A stretch of 64,000 bases of DNA from an uncultured archaeon (GTDB lineage Archaea > Halobacteriota > Methanosarcinia > Methanosarcinales > Methanoperedenaceae). The notes below the pieces were generated by a model, which saw only the letters and a list, made by a program, of their open reading frames with translations, had not been told where the DNA came from and searched no databases. Each line of letters opens with the position of its first letter. Position 1 is the stretch's first letter. The position numbers and the translations under genes are program-made. Location: positions 1 to 64,000 of the forward strand of contig CABMIB010000053.1 of assembly GCA_902386135.1 (NCBI GenBank), in the 5' to 3' direction. Shown in pieces: positions 1 through 7,637 of the stretch.

Positions 1-129
1 AAGGGCGCAAAGAACGCAAAGCATAGCAGCAAAAATCTTTGCGAACTTTGCGTTCTTTGCGGTGAGTTCAATATATGTTGCTACTGACAATGCATACTCA
101 AGCTAAACTTTGAGGTTAATTACTATAAC
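1..129. repeat. Dispersed hairpin repeat R1, copy 1 (cut by window edge)
   Basis: Two imperfectly inverted arms built from 9-bp units containing CTTTGCG or its complement, followed by a conserved tail ending in GGTTAATTACTATAAC. The whole unit, arms and tail, recurs near 20.2 kb, and the arms alone recur near 38.6 kb. The left end lies outside the window. Confidence 0.85.
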
Positions 130-255
130 ACGGTAGTTGAAGCTGTATCTTACGCCGTGAGGGATATCAGATGATACCGGTACCTGTGTTACCGAGATGT
201 CGATAATCTCATCTTCAGCAAGTATTCGAGTTTCTCTAATGGTTCTATCGGGCAC
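103..255 (-). pseudogene. Short TumE/DUF6516-like fragment ending in repeat R1
   Basis: A 50-codon frame with a GTG start and an ATTTATAG TATA-like stretch about 25 nt upstream. Its core, ending in PHGVRYSFNYRV, resembles the N-terminal strand region I associate with DUF6516/TumE proteins. The last residues (IVINLKV) are encoded by the tail of repeat R1, which suggests the repeat replaced the rest of the gene. An apparently intact DUF6516-like toxin gene lies 0.6 kb downstream. The family match is from memory and could be chance. Confidence 0.3.
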
Positions 256-563
256 AGGATAAATAGGACTTTTAAACTATAAATAGCTATATGCCATTAC
301 CATATAAATAACTGGATATCCTATAAGTTCGTACCCTCAATGGCGGTAAAAGCCAAAACAACGAACAAACGATAGAAACCTCATGCACCTGCACCGGATG
401 CTTTGTCTTTCAAAACGAGGTCGGTAACGATAGGCGTCCCCATGCCTCCTTTAGAGCACCAAAATCCTATACGGCTGTTATAAAAACTAAACCCGGGCGC
501 GGATATGATTTGAGTTAATAAATTCACAAAAGTTTAATAATAAATACCTGCATATGATAAACC
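256..563. other. Intergenic stretch, no gene seen
   Basis: AT-rich and GC-richer patches without a supported reading frame. The last 50 bases contain TTTAATAATAAAT, a plausible TATA box for the following toxin-antitoxin pair. Confidence 0.5.
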
Positions 564-839
564 ATGGACATTGCCATTTCTGATGATGTAGCACCAGTAA
601 TAAAGGATTCGATTCACAGGGAGATAATACTCTTAGAATCAAAGATCAACCTGGTAAAAAATGAAATAAAACAGTTCGAGGAGAAATATCACATATCATC
701 TTCCGAATTCCTGAAAAAGTTCGAGAACGGAGACCTTGGGGACTCGCAGGATTATTTTGAGTGGTGGGGACTGATAAAAGGTCTTAAAACGCTTGAAGAA
801 AGACTGAAAAAGGCAAAAGCGGTGAATACTTATTGGTAG
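564..839 (+). CDS. Small coiled-coil protein, putative antitoxin partner of a TumE-like toxin
   Basis: A 91-residue charged protein. Residues 15-45 and 70-88 are strongly helical with heptad-like spacing, and a DYFEWWG patch sits in between. It has no signal peptide or membrane segment. Its stop codon lies inside the start region of the next gene (7-nt overlap), so the two are probably translationally coupled. Small helical proteins of this kind are often encoded directly upstream of DUF6516 proteins, so an antitoxin role is inferred from position, not from a recognised antitoxin fold. Confidence 0.6.
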   Translation: MDIAISDDVAPVIKDSIHREIILLESKINLVKNEIKQFEEKYHISSSEFLKKFENGDLGDSQDYFEWWGLIKGLKTLEERLKKAKAVNTYW

Positions 840-1207
840 TCGCTGATTATTTTAAAACAATTGAGCAATTATTGAGCGACTCCAAACTCATTGTGGATAA
901 AACTGTTGATTTCAAAGAATTCAGCAGCGATGAGGGAATGGTAAGAGGGCGGCTATTATTTTTAGGAGGGTATGTACTTACTTTTATGGAGTATATCCAG
1001 ACTGGAAAGGAGCGGCTGAAATATAGATTCAATCTCTCAGATGGTAAAGGCAATATGATTTTTAGATATGATAATGCCGCCCACTATAAAGAAATATCCA
1101 CTTTCCCGTATCATAAACATGTAAGTACTGAAATCAAACCTTCTAAAGAGACAGGTCTTGCTGAAGTATTGTCTGAGATTGAAAATACGATATTAACTAA
1201 AATTTGA
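833..1207 (+). CDS. TumE/DUF6516-family putative toxin
   Basis: A 124-residue protein with the pattern I associate with DUF6516 (toxin-antitoxin system TumE family): an N-terminal helix, a strand-rich centre with GRLLF and YVLTFMEYI, then YRFNLSD and FRYDNAAHYKEIS, and a PYHKH histidine motif. The start is TTG and overlaps the stop of the preceding small gene, the usual layout for a coupled toxin-antitoxin operon. The biochemical target of this family is not evident from the sequence. The family name is recalled, not searched. Confidence 0.65.
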   Translation: MVVADYFKTIEQLLSDSKLIVDKTVDFKEFSSDEGMVRGRLLFLGGYVLTFMEYIQTGKERLKYRFNLSDGKGNMIFRYDNAAHYKEISTFPYHKHVSTEIKPSKETGLAEVLSEIENTILTKI

Positions 1208-1256
1208 GAGTTAACATCTGCTCTTTCGAGATTCTCACTATTAAAATGCCTGGCGC

Positions 1257-1311
1257 TGCCCCGCGAGAACAGCTTTTCGGGAGGGGTTAAGCGCATGTAC
1301 GGGGTTTGTGA
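1257..1311. repeat. Dispersed repeat R2, partial copy A
   Basis: Matches the right half of repeat R2: a CCCCGCGAGAA / TTTTCGGGAGGGG stem-loop followed by TTAAGCGCATGTA and TTTGTGA. Fuller copies lie near 2.9, 10.4 and 14.0 kb. Confidence 0.8.
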
Positions 1312-1380
1312 CAGTGGGAGGACCTGAACAAAGCCTATATTAAGCTTTAAATAGATTACAATCCTATAAAGATTGATCAA

Positions 1381-1572
1381 ATGACTAATGTTGCAATAAC
1401 TGGAAAACACCAAGCTGGCTGGATTACAATATCAACAGATGAATATGAATCGATGAAAGAAACTATAGAAGTTCTATCTGATGCTGATATTATGAAACAG
1501 CTTGAAGAAGGCAAGAAAAAAGGTACTAAAGTTAGAGACTTTGAAGATTTAGCTAAAGAACTCGGTATTTAG
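1381..1572 (+). CDS. RelB/Phd-like antitoxin
   Basis: A 63-residue acidic protein: a short N-terminal strand region, the ITISTDEYESMKETIEVLSD helix typical of small Phd/RelB antitoxins, and a charged C-terminal tail that would wrap the toxin. A promoter-like TTAAGCTTTAAATAG lies about 35 nt upstream. The gene is tail-to-tail with the RelE-like gene on the other strand, and their stop codons overlap by 4 nt; in most such modules both genes lie on one strand with the antitoxin first. A 5'-truncated second copy lies near 2.6 kb. Confidence 0.75.
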   Translation: MTNVAITGKHQAGWITISTDEYESMKETIEVLSDADIMKQLEEGKKKGTKVRDFEDLAKELGI

Positions 1573-1823
1573 AACTCATCTTTGTGTTTTATAGCTTGTA
1601 TGGTGACAGTTTGTTCTTCATAATCAATTGTATATAATATCCTGAATTTATTCTCAAAATATAATTCCCAGTACCCGTGAAGAGATCCCCTTAAAGGTTT
1701 GCCATGCAGGTTTGGATTTTCTTTCAATTTTCTAATTTTAGTAGCAAATCGTTTTTGAATCTCCCTGTTGTATTTTCGGAGCCATTTTTCCGCAGGTTCA
1801 TTGATTTTAATTGTGAATGTCAC
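1569..1823 (-). CDS. RelE/ParE-family toxin
   Basis: An 84-residue protein with the RelE fold signature: INEPAEKWLRKYNREIQKRF (paired helices), the KLKENPNLHGKPLRGSLHGY strand-loop, WELYFENKFRILYTID and a C-terminal AIKHKDEF. Members of this family cleave mRNA on the ribosome or bind gyrase, and which applies here cannot be told. It is convergent with the RelB-like antitoxin and shares its terminal 4 nt with it. The upstream region is short: a MITE begins about 45 nt beyond the start codon, so the element may supply or disrupt its promoter. Confidence 0.85.
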   Translation of the reverse strand: MTFTIKINEPAEKWLRKYNREIQKRFATKIRKLKENPNLHGKPLRGSLHGYWELYFENKFRILYTIDYEEQTVTIQAIKHKDEF

Positions 1824-1868
1824 TTTAAAGAGATCCTTTTGGAGTTGTATAAATTTTTTATTTCTGTA

Positions 1869-1977
1869 GGTTCTGTCAAGTTGTCGTTTGCTGATATTAT
1901 AATGTTAAATAAATCGTATGCAGTTACCTTCTTGATTGAAGAGCTACTTTTTTAGCAAACGCAGACTTGACAGAACC
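1869..1977. mobile_element. MITE, 109 bp, copy 1
   Basis: The ends are inverted repeats of 24 bp: GGTTCTGTCAAGT, three variable bases, then CGTTTGCT on both strands. The interior is AT-rich and non-coding. A second copy of the same length with only a few changes starts 554 bp away. No clear target-site duplication flanks either copy. The GGTTCTGTCAAGT ends suggest mobilisation by an IS element with similar termini, which is not in this window. Confidence 0.85.
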
Positions 1978-2130
1978 CGATTGTGGAGCAGGCTGCGGTT
2001 GAGGTTTATCCGATTGAGTTCTATATGTCGGTGGGACATATTTTTGAGCTTGAGGTACGTATGGAGGTGGTGTAGGACGAATACCAAACATACCAATAAC
2101 GGTTTTTCCAATACTGTCTATAAGATTCAC
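1924..2130 (-). pseudogene. Proline-rich small frame whose end lies in the MITE
   Basis: A 68-codon frame with a GTG start. The first 50 residues (NLIDSIGKTVIGMFG, then PTPPPYVPQAQKYVPPTY) look like a short helix followed by a Pro/Gln-rich tail. The last 18 residues come from the MITE. It may be the remains of a longer gene cut by the element, or a chance frame. No function is suggested. Confidence 0.3.
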
Positions 2131-2358
2131 GTGAGTTCACAAGAGGAGAGATGTATTTTCGATTATATATACTTTTAATAAAAATAAGAAATGTCTGCTA
2201 ATATCACAGAGCATAAACATATGTATCTAACATCTATTTGACAATCATAAGTTTTTAAATATAACAAAATTGTTGAGGAATGTTTGTGGGCAGGAAAATT
2301 TTTTTGAGAAGACTCCACCTTCCCCCCCCAACCTGCCCATTAGAGAGTGGGATTATCG

Positions 2359-2387
2359 GGGGAGAAATAAATTGTTCTCCCCCCTTC
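2359..2387. terminator. GC-rich hairpin
   Basis: GGGGGAGAA, a short AT loop, then TTCTCCCCCC forms a strong stem, and flanking AGTGGGA / TTCCACT can extend it. It sits in a gene-free stretch between the MITE copies. It could be a terminator or another mobile-repeat end. Confidence 0.45.
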
Positions 2388-2422
2388 CACTGAAAACAGC
2401 GACTGAAAACATATGAGTTTAA

Positions 2423-2531
2423 GGTTCTGTCAAGTTGTCGTTTGCTGATATTATAATGTTAAATAAATTGTATGCAGTTACCTTCTTGATTGAAGAGCTA
2501 CTTTTTTAGCAAACGCAGACTTGACAGTACC
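2423..2531. mobile_element. MITE, 109 bp, copy 2
   Basis: Nearly identical to the copy at 1869, with the same 24-bp inverted ends except for one changed base in the right terminus (CAGTACC instead of CAGAACC). Its right end abuts the truncated antitoxin copy exactly, so insertion or recombination at this element probably removed the 5' part of that gene. Confidence 0.85.
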
Positions 2532-2657
2532 GAATCGATGAAAGAAACTATAGAAGTTCTATCTGATGTTGATATTATGAAACAGCTTGATGAAGGCAAG
2601 AAAAAAGGTACTAAAGTTAGAAACTTTGAAGAATTAGCAAAGGAACTCGGTATTTAG
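2532..2657 (+). pseudogene. 5'-truncated copy of the RelB/Phd-like antitoxin
   Basis: About 125 bp nearly identical to the 3' two thirds of the antitoxin gene at 1381-1572, keeping the same frame and stop codon, with a few substitutions (for example D to V and E to D changes). It begins exactly at the MITE border and lacks the N-terminal strand. An in-frame ATG exists at the ESMKET position, so a short peptide could still be made. No toxin copy follows. Confidence 0.8.
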
Positions 2658-2717
2658 TATCCAGTATTTTTAGTTTACTATTTAATCAAATCCGTCACGG
2701 TATTATGAAATGAAGAG

Positions 2718-2834
2718 TCACTGCTTTTCGTTCATCCAAGGTTTGAAGTTGCTCACGTAGAGCGGTTGCCCGGCTCCTGTTGCGATAACACATATTAAAG
2801 CAAGCTCCTCAAGGGCAATGTATCGCCATTGCAT
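2718..2834 (-). other. Possible gene remnant between repeats
   Basis: A 38-codon frame starting MQWRYIALEELALICVIATG and ending KPWMNEKQ. The composition is protein-like, but it is too short to assign and there is no ribosome-binding site. It is listed because this 0.2-kb stretch holds nothing else. Confidence 0.2.
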
Positions 2835-2845
2835 CACTCACGAAG

Positions 2846-2942
2846 TCATGAGAACTGCCCCCTTACCCTAAAAGGAGCACGCAAAAGCGAATGTGCGCCT
2901 GCCCCCGCGAGAGCAGCTTTTGGGACGTTTTTAGCGCATATA
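2846..2942. repeat. Dispersed repeat R2, copy B
   Basis: Shares TCATGAGRACTGCC, then GAGCACGCAAAAGCGAATG, then TGCGCCTGCCCCCGCGAGA and a TTAGCGCAT end with copies C and D. It contains two potential stem-loops. Confidence 0.8.
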
Positions 2943-3184
2943 GGAGTTGTAGCTTCATTAGTGCCGAGTATGCAACTTCGTAATATTTTAATTTTGGCTG
3001 TACCTAAGCAACTTGTTTTTTAGTTGTGTTCATTTGAGTCATAAATCCAGAGAGTGATTATGTTCTTGGATAGGAAAGGTTTGAAAGTCTTGAAAGTTTT
3101 TCAGAGATACGTCTCCGCGCGCCAGTAATGAAAGTTAGTAATTTGTAAAGTTGCATACGTGGCACCAATGAAGGTACAACTCCC
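2942..3184. repeat. Inverted repeat, ~48-bp arms
   Basis: The arm at 2942-2990 and the complement of 3137-3184 share GGAGTTGTA, CTTCATT, GTGCC and GTATGCAACTT in the same order at matching spacing. About 145 bp separates the arms. The left arm directly adjoins repeat R2 copy B. Confidence 0.7.
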
Positions 3185-3322
3185 ACGAGAGCGCATGGTT
3201 CGGGCGGAAATAGATGGGAGGGTATTGGAAAGCGTGACGGAATCCATGAGATGGAGCATTGTGCAAAAAACGGTAGTATAGGCTTTGTCATTAAGTATGG
3301 GTTTGTGACACTTTATTTTATA

Positions 3323-3523
3323 TCATGAACCGTTTGGTGGGAAAAGCTTCGCCAAAATAAATAGGATTATAGGTACAATCAATCCAATGGTCTGAATAAT
3401 TGAATCTTTGTTCTTAAGCATCCATTCCGATTGCCTCGATGATTTTTGATATGTTAAATTAAAATCACTCCCTTTTAAGTAAGTCGCCAAAAATTCGAAT
3501 TTGAAGGGAAAAAAGTATATCAA
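3323..3523 (-). CDS. Possible small single-span membrane protein
   Basis: The frame encodes 66 residues. The final 32, from an internal ATG, read as a hydrophilic stub followed by a clear membrane segment (IIQTIGLIVPIILFILAKLF). The upstream half is less convincing, so the true start may be the internal ATG. There is no recognisable family, no clear operon and no strong ribosome-binding site. Confidence 0.35.
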   Translation of the reverse strand: MIYFFPFKFEFLATYLKGSDFNLTYQKSSRQSEWMLKNKDSIIQTIGLIVPIILFILAKLFPPNGS

Positions 3524-3951
3524 GAAGACATATCTATGATCGCTGTTGAGCTTGCTACAAAAATGACATACAGGGATACAGTAAAAGAAGGCAAGTTCAT
3601 AACAGAAGAGATTTTTTTATTTAAAAATAGTTGGTTGCAACAAAAAATCGAGGTAAAAGGCGGACAAAATCAATGGCAATAGAAGTACCAAAAAAAATTA
3701 GCTGATTAAAATATAAAACCATCTTTCAAACTCAGGTTAAAGGGAAAAACGTCAGCAAAAGAGGCATGTATAGAACTCAATCTGGAGAGGAACAAGCTGA
3801 TGAGTCTTATAAAACTTTTTCATAATTGCGATTTCGAATATTTATGGTTGAAAAATATCGAGAATTTTATTTTATATCCCTGTAATTAGACAATATCAAG
3901 GTGTGGAAAGGTATATATAATAATCATAATAATCATATGTAGAGGTATTTC
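3524..3951 (+). other. Gene-poor stretch with decayed coding traces and promoter
   Basis: Contains a 48-codon frame from 3537 (MIAVELATKMTYRDTVKEGK) and further in-frame fragments without starts, typical of gene decay. The last 50 bases (GTATATATAATAATCATAAT) look like the promoter of the next gene. Confidence 0.4.
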
Positions 3952-4659
3952 ATGAAAACTTTAAAACTTTTATTTGTAAATTTGTTACTTTTTGTGATCT
4001 TGGCAAGTCCTGCGCTATCACAAAATGAAACAACACCTGCTCAAACGACAACAGCGCCTACGGTAGTAGCTACAACCGCTGTACCCACAGTTGTAGTCAC
4101 TACTGCTGCGCCCACAGCCTCAGCAACGCCGGCAAAATTCCGCGTAGGTCCATCTGTTACACTGAGGCCCGTAACAGATGTGATAGAAACAGACCAGGAT
4201 GGAATTGTGGAATTGTTTATGAATAATCCATCTTTAAACGATGTGACGCTGAATGTAGACGCGCGTGTCAGCGTACCCAGCGGCATACATGTTTACGGTG
4301 AAAGTTTCGGACAGGCAGCAGGCGCAGGTGTGGTATACGGTACATTCAGTGTTCCACCGGGCACCGCAAGAACTATAGCAGTAGTTATAAAAGCAGATAA
4401 ATCGGCAAGAATCGGTTCACATACTATTCAGTTCACAGGAATGTATTATCCTGGCGACGATAAAGACAATTATCAGCCTTTAAGTCTTACATACTCTATA
4501 AACGTCAAGGCAGCGTCGAAGAATCCAGAAAGTTCTGAACCTTCAAATCCTGAAAATGTCCCAAAAGCTGCAGAGACGCCCAAAGTACCGGGATTTGGTG
4601 CGGTACTGGGTCTCGTTGGCATATTAGCAATTGCACGTCTGCTTTCAAGGAAACCATAG
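3952..4659 (+). CDS. Secreted PGF-CTERM surface protein
   Basis: A 235-residue protein in four parts. An N-terminal signal peptide (residues 1-23, ending ALS) is followed by a Thr/Ala/Val-rich linker (28-62) likely to be glycosylated. A beta-sandwich-like domain (64-180) resembles NEW1/CARDB-type extracellular folds. At the C-terminus a spacer precedes PGFGAVLGLVGILAIARLLSRKP. The last part has the PGF motif, one membrane span and basic end of archaeosortase A (PGF-CTERM) substrates, so the protein should be processed and lipid-anchored to the cell surface. It appears to be transcribed alone, with an AT-rich promoter and the ribosome-binding site AGAGG. The binding partner is unknown. Confidence 0.8.
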   Translation: MKTLKLLFVNLLLFVILASPALSQNETTPAQTTTAPTVVATTAVPTVVVTTAAPTASATPAKFRVGPSVTLRPVTDVIETDQDGIVELFMNNPSLNDVTLNVDARVSVPSGIHVYGESFGQAAGAGVVYGTFSVPPGTARTIAVVIKADKSARIGSHTIQFTGMYYPGDDKDNYQPLSLTYSINVKAASKNPESSEPSNPENVPKAAETPKVPGFGAVLGLVGILAIARLLSRKP

Positions 4660-4757
4660 TCAGCTTGAAAACGAACTCAAGTTAGGAGACTGAGCAAATT
4701 ATCTGCCTTGCTCAATTTGTGCAAAAAGGGAACATATTCGTAGCTGACAGGGATCAA

Positions 4758-6287
4758 ATGAAAAAAACAATTTTATTTTTTTTAATTTCCATACTTCTAA
4801 TTAATAGTGCTTCAGCCTTTACGTTTACCAATATCGGAAAAGATTTTAAGATAGAATACCCAACAGGCTGGAGTTATATAGAAGAACCTGACGGTACTGA
4901 CCAGACTTTCAGCAGCCAAACAGGGCGCGCATGGGTAAAAGTTGTTGTTGAGCCTTCTGAGGGAATGAGTCTTGATGAAATTGTAGGTGACAGAATAAGG
5001 TATCTCAACAGTTTGGGTATTTACCCCTTTAATGAAAAATATGTAACAATCGGCGGTGTGACTGGCAAAGAATTGATGTTTTATGAAGATTATCAGCAGA
5101 AAGAATATAAGGAAAGGCAGATACTTATTTTATCCGGTGATAATTATTTTATAATAACAGATGGTTCGCTAACAAGTGATTATCCGTTTTTTTCAGATGA
5201 CATGGACAAGATTATAAATTCGTTTACACTCATAAAACCCACTATAACTCCTAAAGGTACAGCTCTTACTCCAACACCCGTAGAAACTGTCAAAGAACTA
5301 TCCGCAAGCGTCTCACTTCATAGAGAGAAAACAAATGTGGTAGTCGGAGAGGATGTTTTGTTAAGATTGTCTGTGGTCAATCTTATTACAAAACCTGTTA
5401 TGAGTGTTCAGGTAATTATAAAACCCCCTTCTGGCATGTCTGTTTCTTCAACAGAATTCACTCAGGGCGCAGCCGGGCAATATACTTCGACATACAAGCT
5501 TGAACCCGGTGCAACCAGAGATATTGAAGTGAGATTAAAGCCTAACGAAATAGGCGATTTTACTGTGGAAGGATGGGTAGTATATTATTTTGGGGACGAT
5601 ATAACGTCAAAAAAAGAAGAAATTTTGAAGGAGCCCATAACAGTAAGGTCTGCTGGGGAAATCACATCAACAATTACACCACAAGACGGAGGAACATCCG
5701 ATGGTTCATCTATAATTTTGGGGCTTATAGCCATAATTGCGATGATTTTTATGGCATATGTAATTTTCAATAAGATATATAAAACATTTAAAAATGTATC
5801 AGGGAAAGCTAAAACCCCAACAGCAGCAGAGGTTTATGTGTCAGAGGTTGATGATTCGCTGCCACCACATATTGAGGAAGACCCGGTAAAAATTGAGCCA
5901 AGGATAGAAAAAGAATCAGCATTCGAAGCTGAAAAAAGAAAACAGCATAGCCTTTTGCCGCCTGAGAATCTCGATATCGATACCAGGAACTATCTGAGTT
6001 TTGGGCTGAACACAGCAATTTCAATGCTGGATGCTGAAATCGCAAAGGCTGAAAACGATGCATTGCAGATGCAGGGAGTGATAAAGAAAGATGAAGATGT
6101 CCTTGGCAATCTCGGAAGCAGGCTTGTAAATAAAGAGATTTCAGACCAGACTTATAATGATTTGAAAAATAAGTATATGGGAAAGATTTCCGAATTGAAA
6201 AGCAAAGTCATGAATCTTGAAAGCGGTTCAGCAAAACTGAAAAAGATCCGTTCATTTATCCATGAAAAAGGAAAATATTATGAGTAG
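4758..6287 (+). CDS. Membrane protein with PsbP-like and CARDB-like outer domains and a cytoplasmic coiled coil
   Basis: The ATG at 4758 is preferred because it directly precedes a signal peptide (KKTILFFLISILLINSASAF); the longer reading adds 13 non-signal residues. Domains: a PsbP/DUF1795-like domain (about residues 20-170; IEYPTGWSYIEEP, IINSFTLIK), a CARDB-like beta-sandwich (about 190-310), one membrane helix (about 325-350) and a charged cytoplasmic part ending in a helical module (KEISDQTYNDLKNKYMGK). That module resembles the C-terminal modules of the next two genes, so the three probably form one functional set. The reading frame overlaps the start of the next gene. Function unknown. 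Confidence 0.75.
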   Translation: MKKTILFFLISILLINSASAFTFTNIGKDFKIEYPTGWSYIEEPDGTDQTFSSQTGRAWVKVVVEPSEGMSLDEIVGDRIRYLNSLGIYPFNEKYVTIGGVTGKELMFYEDYQQKEYKERQILILSGDNYFIITDGSLTSDYPFFSDDMDKIINSFTLIKPTITPKGTALTPTPVETVKELSASVSLHREKTNVVVGEDVLLRLSVVNLITKPVMSVQVIIKPPSGMSVSSTEFTQGAAGQYTSTYKLEPGATRDIEVRLKPNEIGDFTVEGWVVYYFGDDITSKKEEILKEPITVRSAGEITSTITPQDGGTSDGSSIILGLIAIIAMIFMAYVIFNKIYKTFKNVSGKAKTPTAAEVYVSEVDDSLPPHIEEDPVKIEPRIEKESAFEAEKRKQHSLLPPENLDIDTRNYLSFGLNTAISMLDAEIAKAENDALQMQGVIKKDEDVLGNLGSRLVNKEISDQTYNDLKNKYMGKISELKSKVMNLESGSAKLKKIRSFIHEKGKYYE

Positions 6288-7593
6288 AATACAATATGTT
6301 ATTCTAGTCATTTTTTTTATTTTCCTAACTAATACAGCTTCAGCTATTGAGCATAATTACGTATCTCTTATTTTAACACCAGGAGAAGAAATAACCCAAA
6401 ATACGAGTTTTACGGGGGCATATAAACGCTTATTTGCCACGGCTGACGCTTCAGGAAGTGCTGTATCATGGGTCACACCAAGACGCATAGATTTCGGTCC
6501 AATCGATCCTGGAGAAAGAATTGAACAGGAGTATACGATAAGTGTTCCCAGGAGTCAAAAACCCGGCTATTACGAGTTGATCTGGAAATATAGTTGCCAA
6601 TATACTGATGGAACGACATGCACGTCCATAAGTGATACGGTACTTCAAATCACTGTCAAAGTGGAGTCCGCACCAGCAACTTCCGGGAGTGATCATAAAC
6701 CTCTTACAGTAGCGCAGGGGGATGAATTAAATGATTATTTATCTTTTTCAGCCAGGAGTGATGAACATGGCTTGTATGCCTGGGCTGATGCATCGGGTAA
6801 TGCGGCATCATGGGTCACACCAAGACGCATAGATTTCGGTGAAATTGGCCCGGGAGAGAATCGTCAAGAATACTATACAATAAGGGCTCCAAGAGATCAA
6901 GAACCTGGTTATTATGAACTTATCTGGACATGGGGATGCAGATACCAAACCGGAGAAACCTGTAAACCTGCTACAGGCGTCACGGTGCTTAAGATTATCA
7001 TAGATGCAAACGGCAAACTAGCCTTAACAAGACCAGCCTTAACACCGGTACAAGAAAGTTCAACTGATCCACTCATTATAGCGTCTAGTTTCACTTTAAT
7101 ATTATTTATTGTCTGGATATATGTTATCATCTGGATCGTCAGAGATGCCAATAAGCGGGGAAAAAGCGGAACCCTGTGGGGAATTGCAGCGTTCTTCTTA
7201 TTTTTAATTGTTGTGTTAATATATCTTATAGTAAGACCAAAAGGAAATCTTGAATTGTGTAAATATTGTGGAAAGGAAAAATTAGAAACATTAACCCAAT
7301 GTCCACACTGCAAGAAATCCATAACATCTGCCTTCATATCAACTCCGATACCCATGCCAGTCCCGCATCATGCTATTCCCCAAAAACCCGAAAGGACAAT
7401 TGACGAATTAAAAAAGCAAAAGGAAAAGCTCAATAAAATCAATGCATTTCTCGAAAAACTGGATGAAAAGCTTGCTCAAGGTGAAATAACAGAAGCCAGG
7501 TATACGGAATTATCTGAGCAATACAGAAACGATGCTGAGATACTGAAGAATATGATAACAGAAAAAGAGCTTATGAAAGAGGTTGGGCTTTAA
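6280..7593 (+). CDS. Membrane protein with two tandem outer domains, zinc ribbon and SHOCT-like tail
   Basis: The ATG at 6280 starts the signal peptide (SRIQYVILVIFFIFLTNTASA) and overlaps the previous stop by 8 nt; an alternative ATG lies 18 nt upstream. Two homologous domains of ~110 residues follow. Both contain SWVTPRRIDFG and GYYELIW, and the DNA for the first motif is almost identical in the two copies, so the duplication is recent or under gene conversion. Next come two membrane helices, a zinc ribbon (CKYCG ... CPHCKK) and a helical tail with LAQGEITEARYTEL. The outer domains look like adhesion or ligand-binding beta folds, and the inner part may sense or recruit. Function unknown. 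Confidence 0.75.
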   Translation: MSRIQYVILVIFFIFLTNTASAIEHNYVSLILTPGEEITQNTSFTGAYKRLFATADASGSAVSWVTPRRIDFGPIDPGERIEQEYTISVPRSQKPGYYELIWKYSCQYTDGTTCTSISDTVLQITVKVESAPATSGSDHKPLTVAQGDELNDYLSFSARSDEHGLYAWADASGNAASWVTPRRIDFGEIGPGENRQEYYTIRAPRDQEPGYYELIWTWGCRYQTGETCKPATGVTVLKIIIDANGKLALTRPALTPVQESSTDPLIIASSFTLILFIVWIYVIIWIVRDANKRGKSGTLWGIAAFFLFLIVVLIYLIVRPKGNLELCKYCGKEKLETLTQCPHCKKSITSAFISTPIPMPVPHHAIPQKPERTIDELKKQKEKLNKINAFLEKLDEKLAQGEITEARYTELSEQYRNDAEILKNMITEKELMKEVGL

Positions 7594-7637
7594 ATCGATG
7601 GTAAGAGAGAATTATCGGGAAGATATCAAGATAAAAA

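Noticed and set aside
2829-3023. 64-codon frame on the plus strand
   Set aside because: It covers repeat R2 copy B and one arm of the inverted repeat; no start signal and no protein-like pattern.
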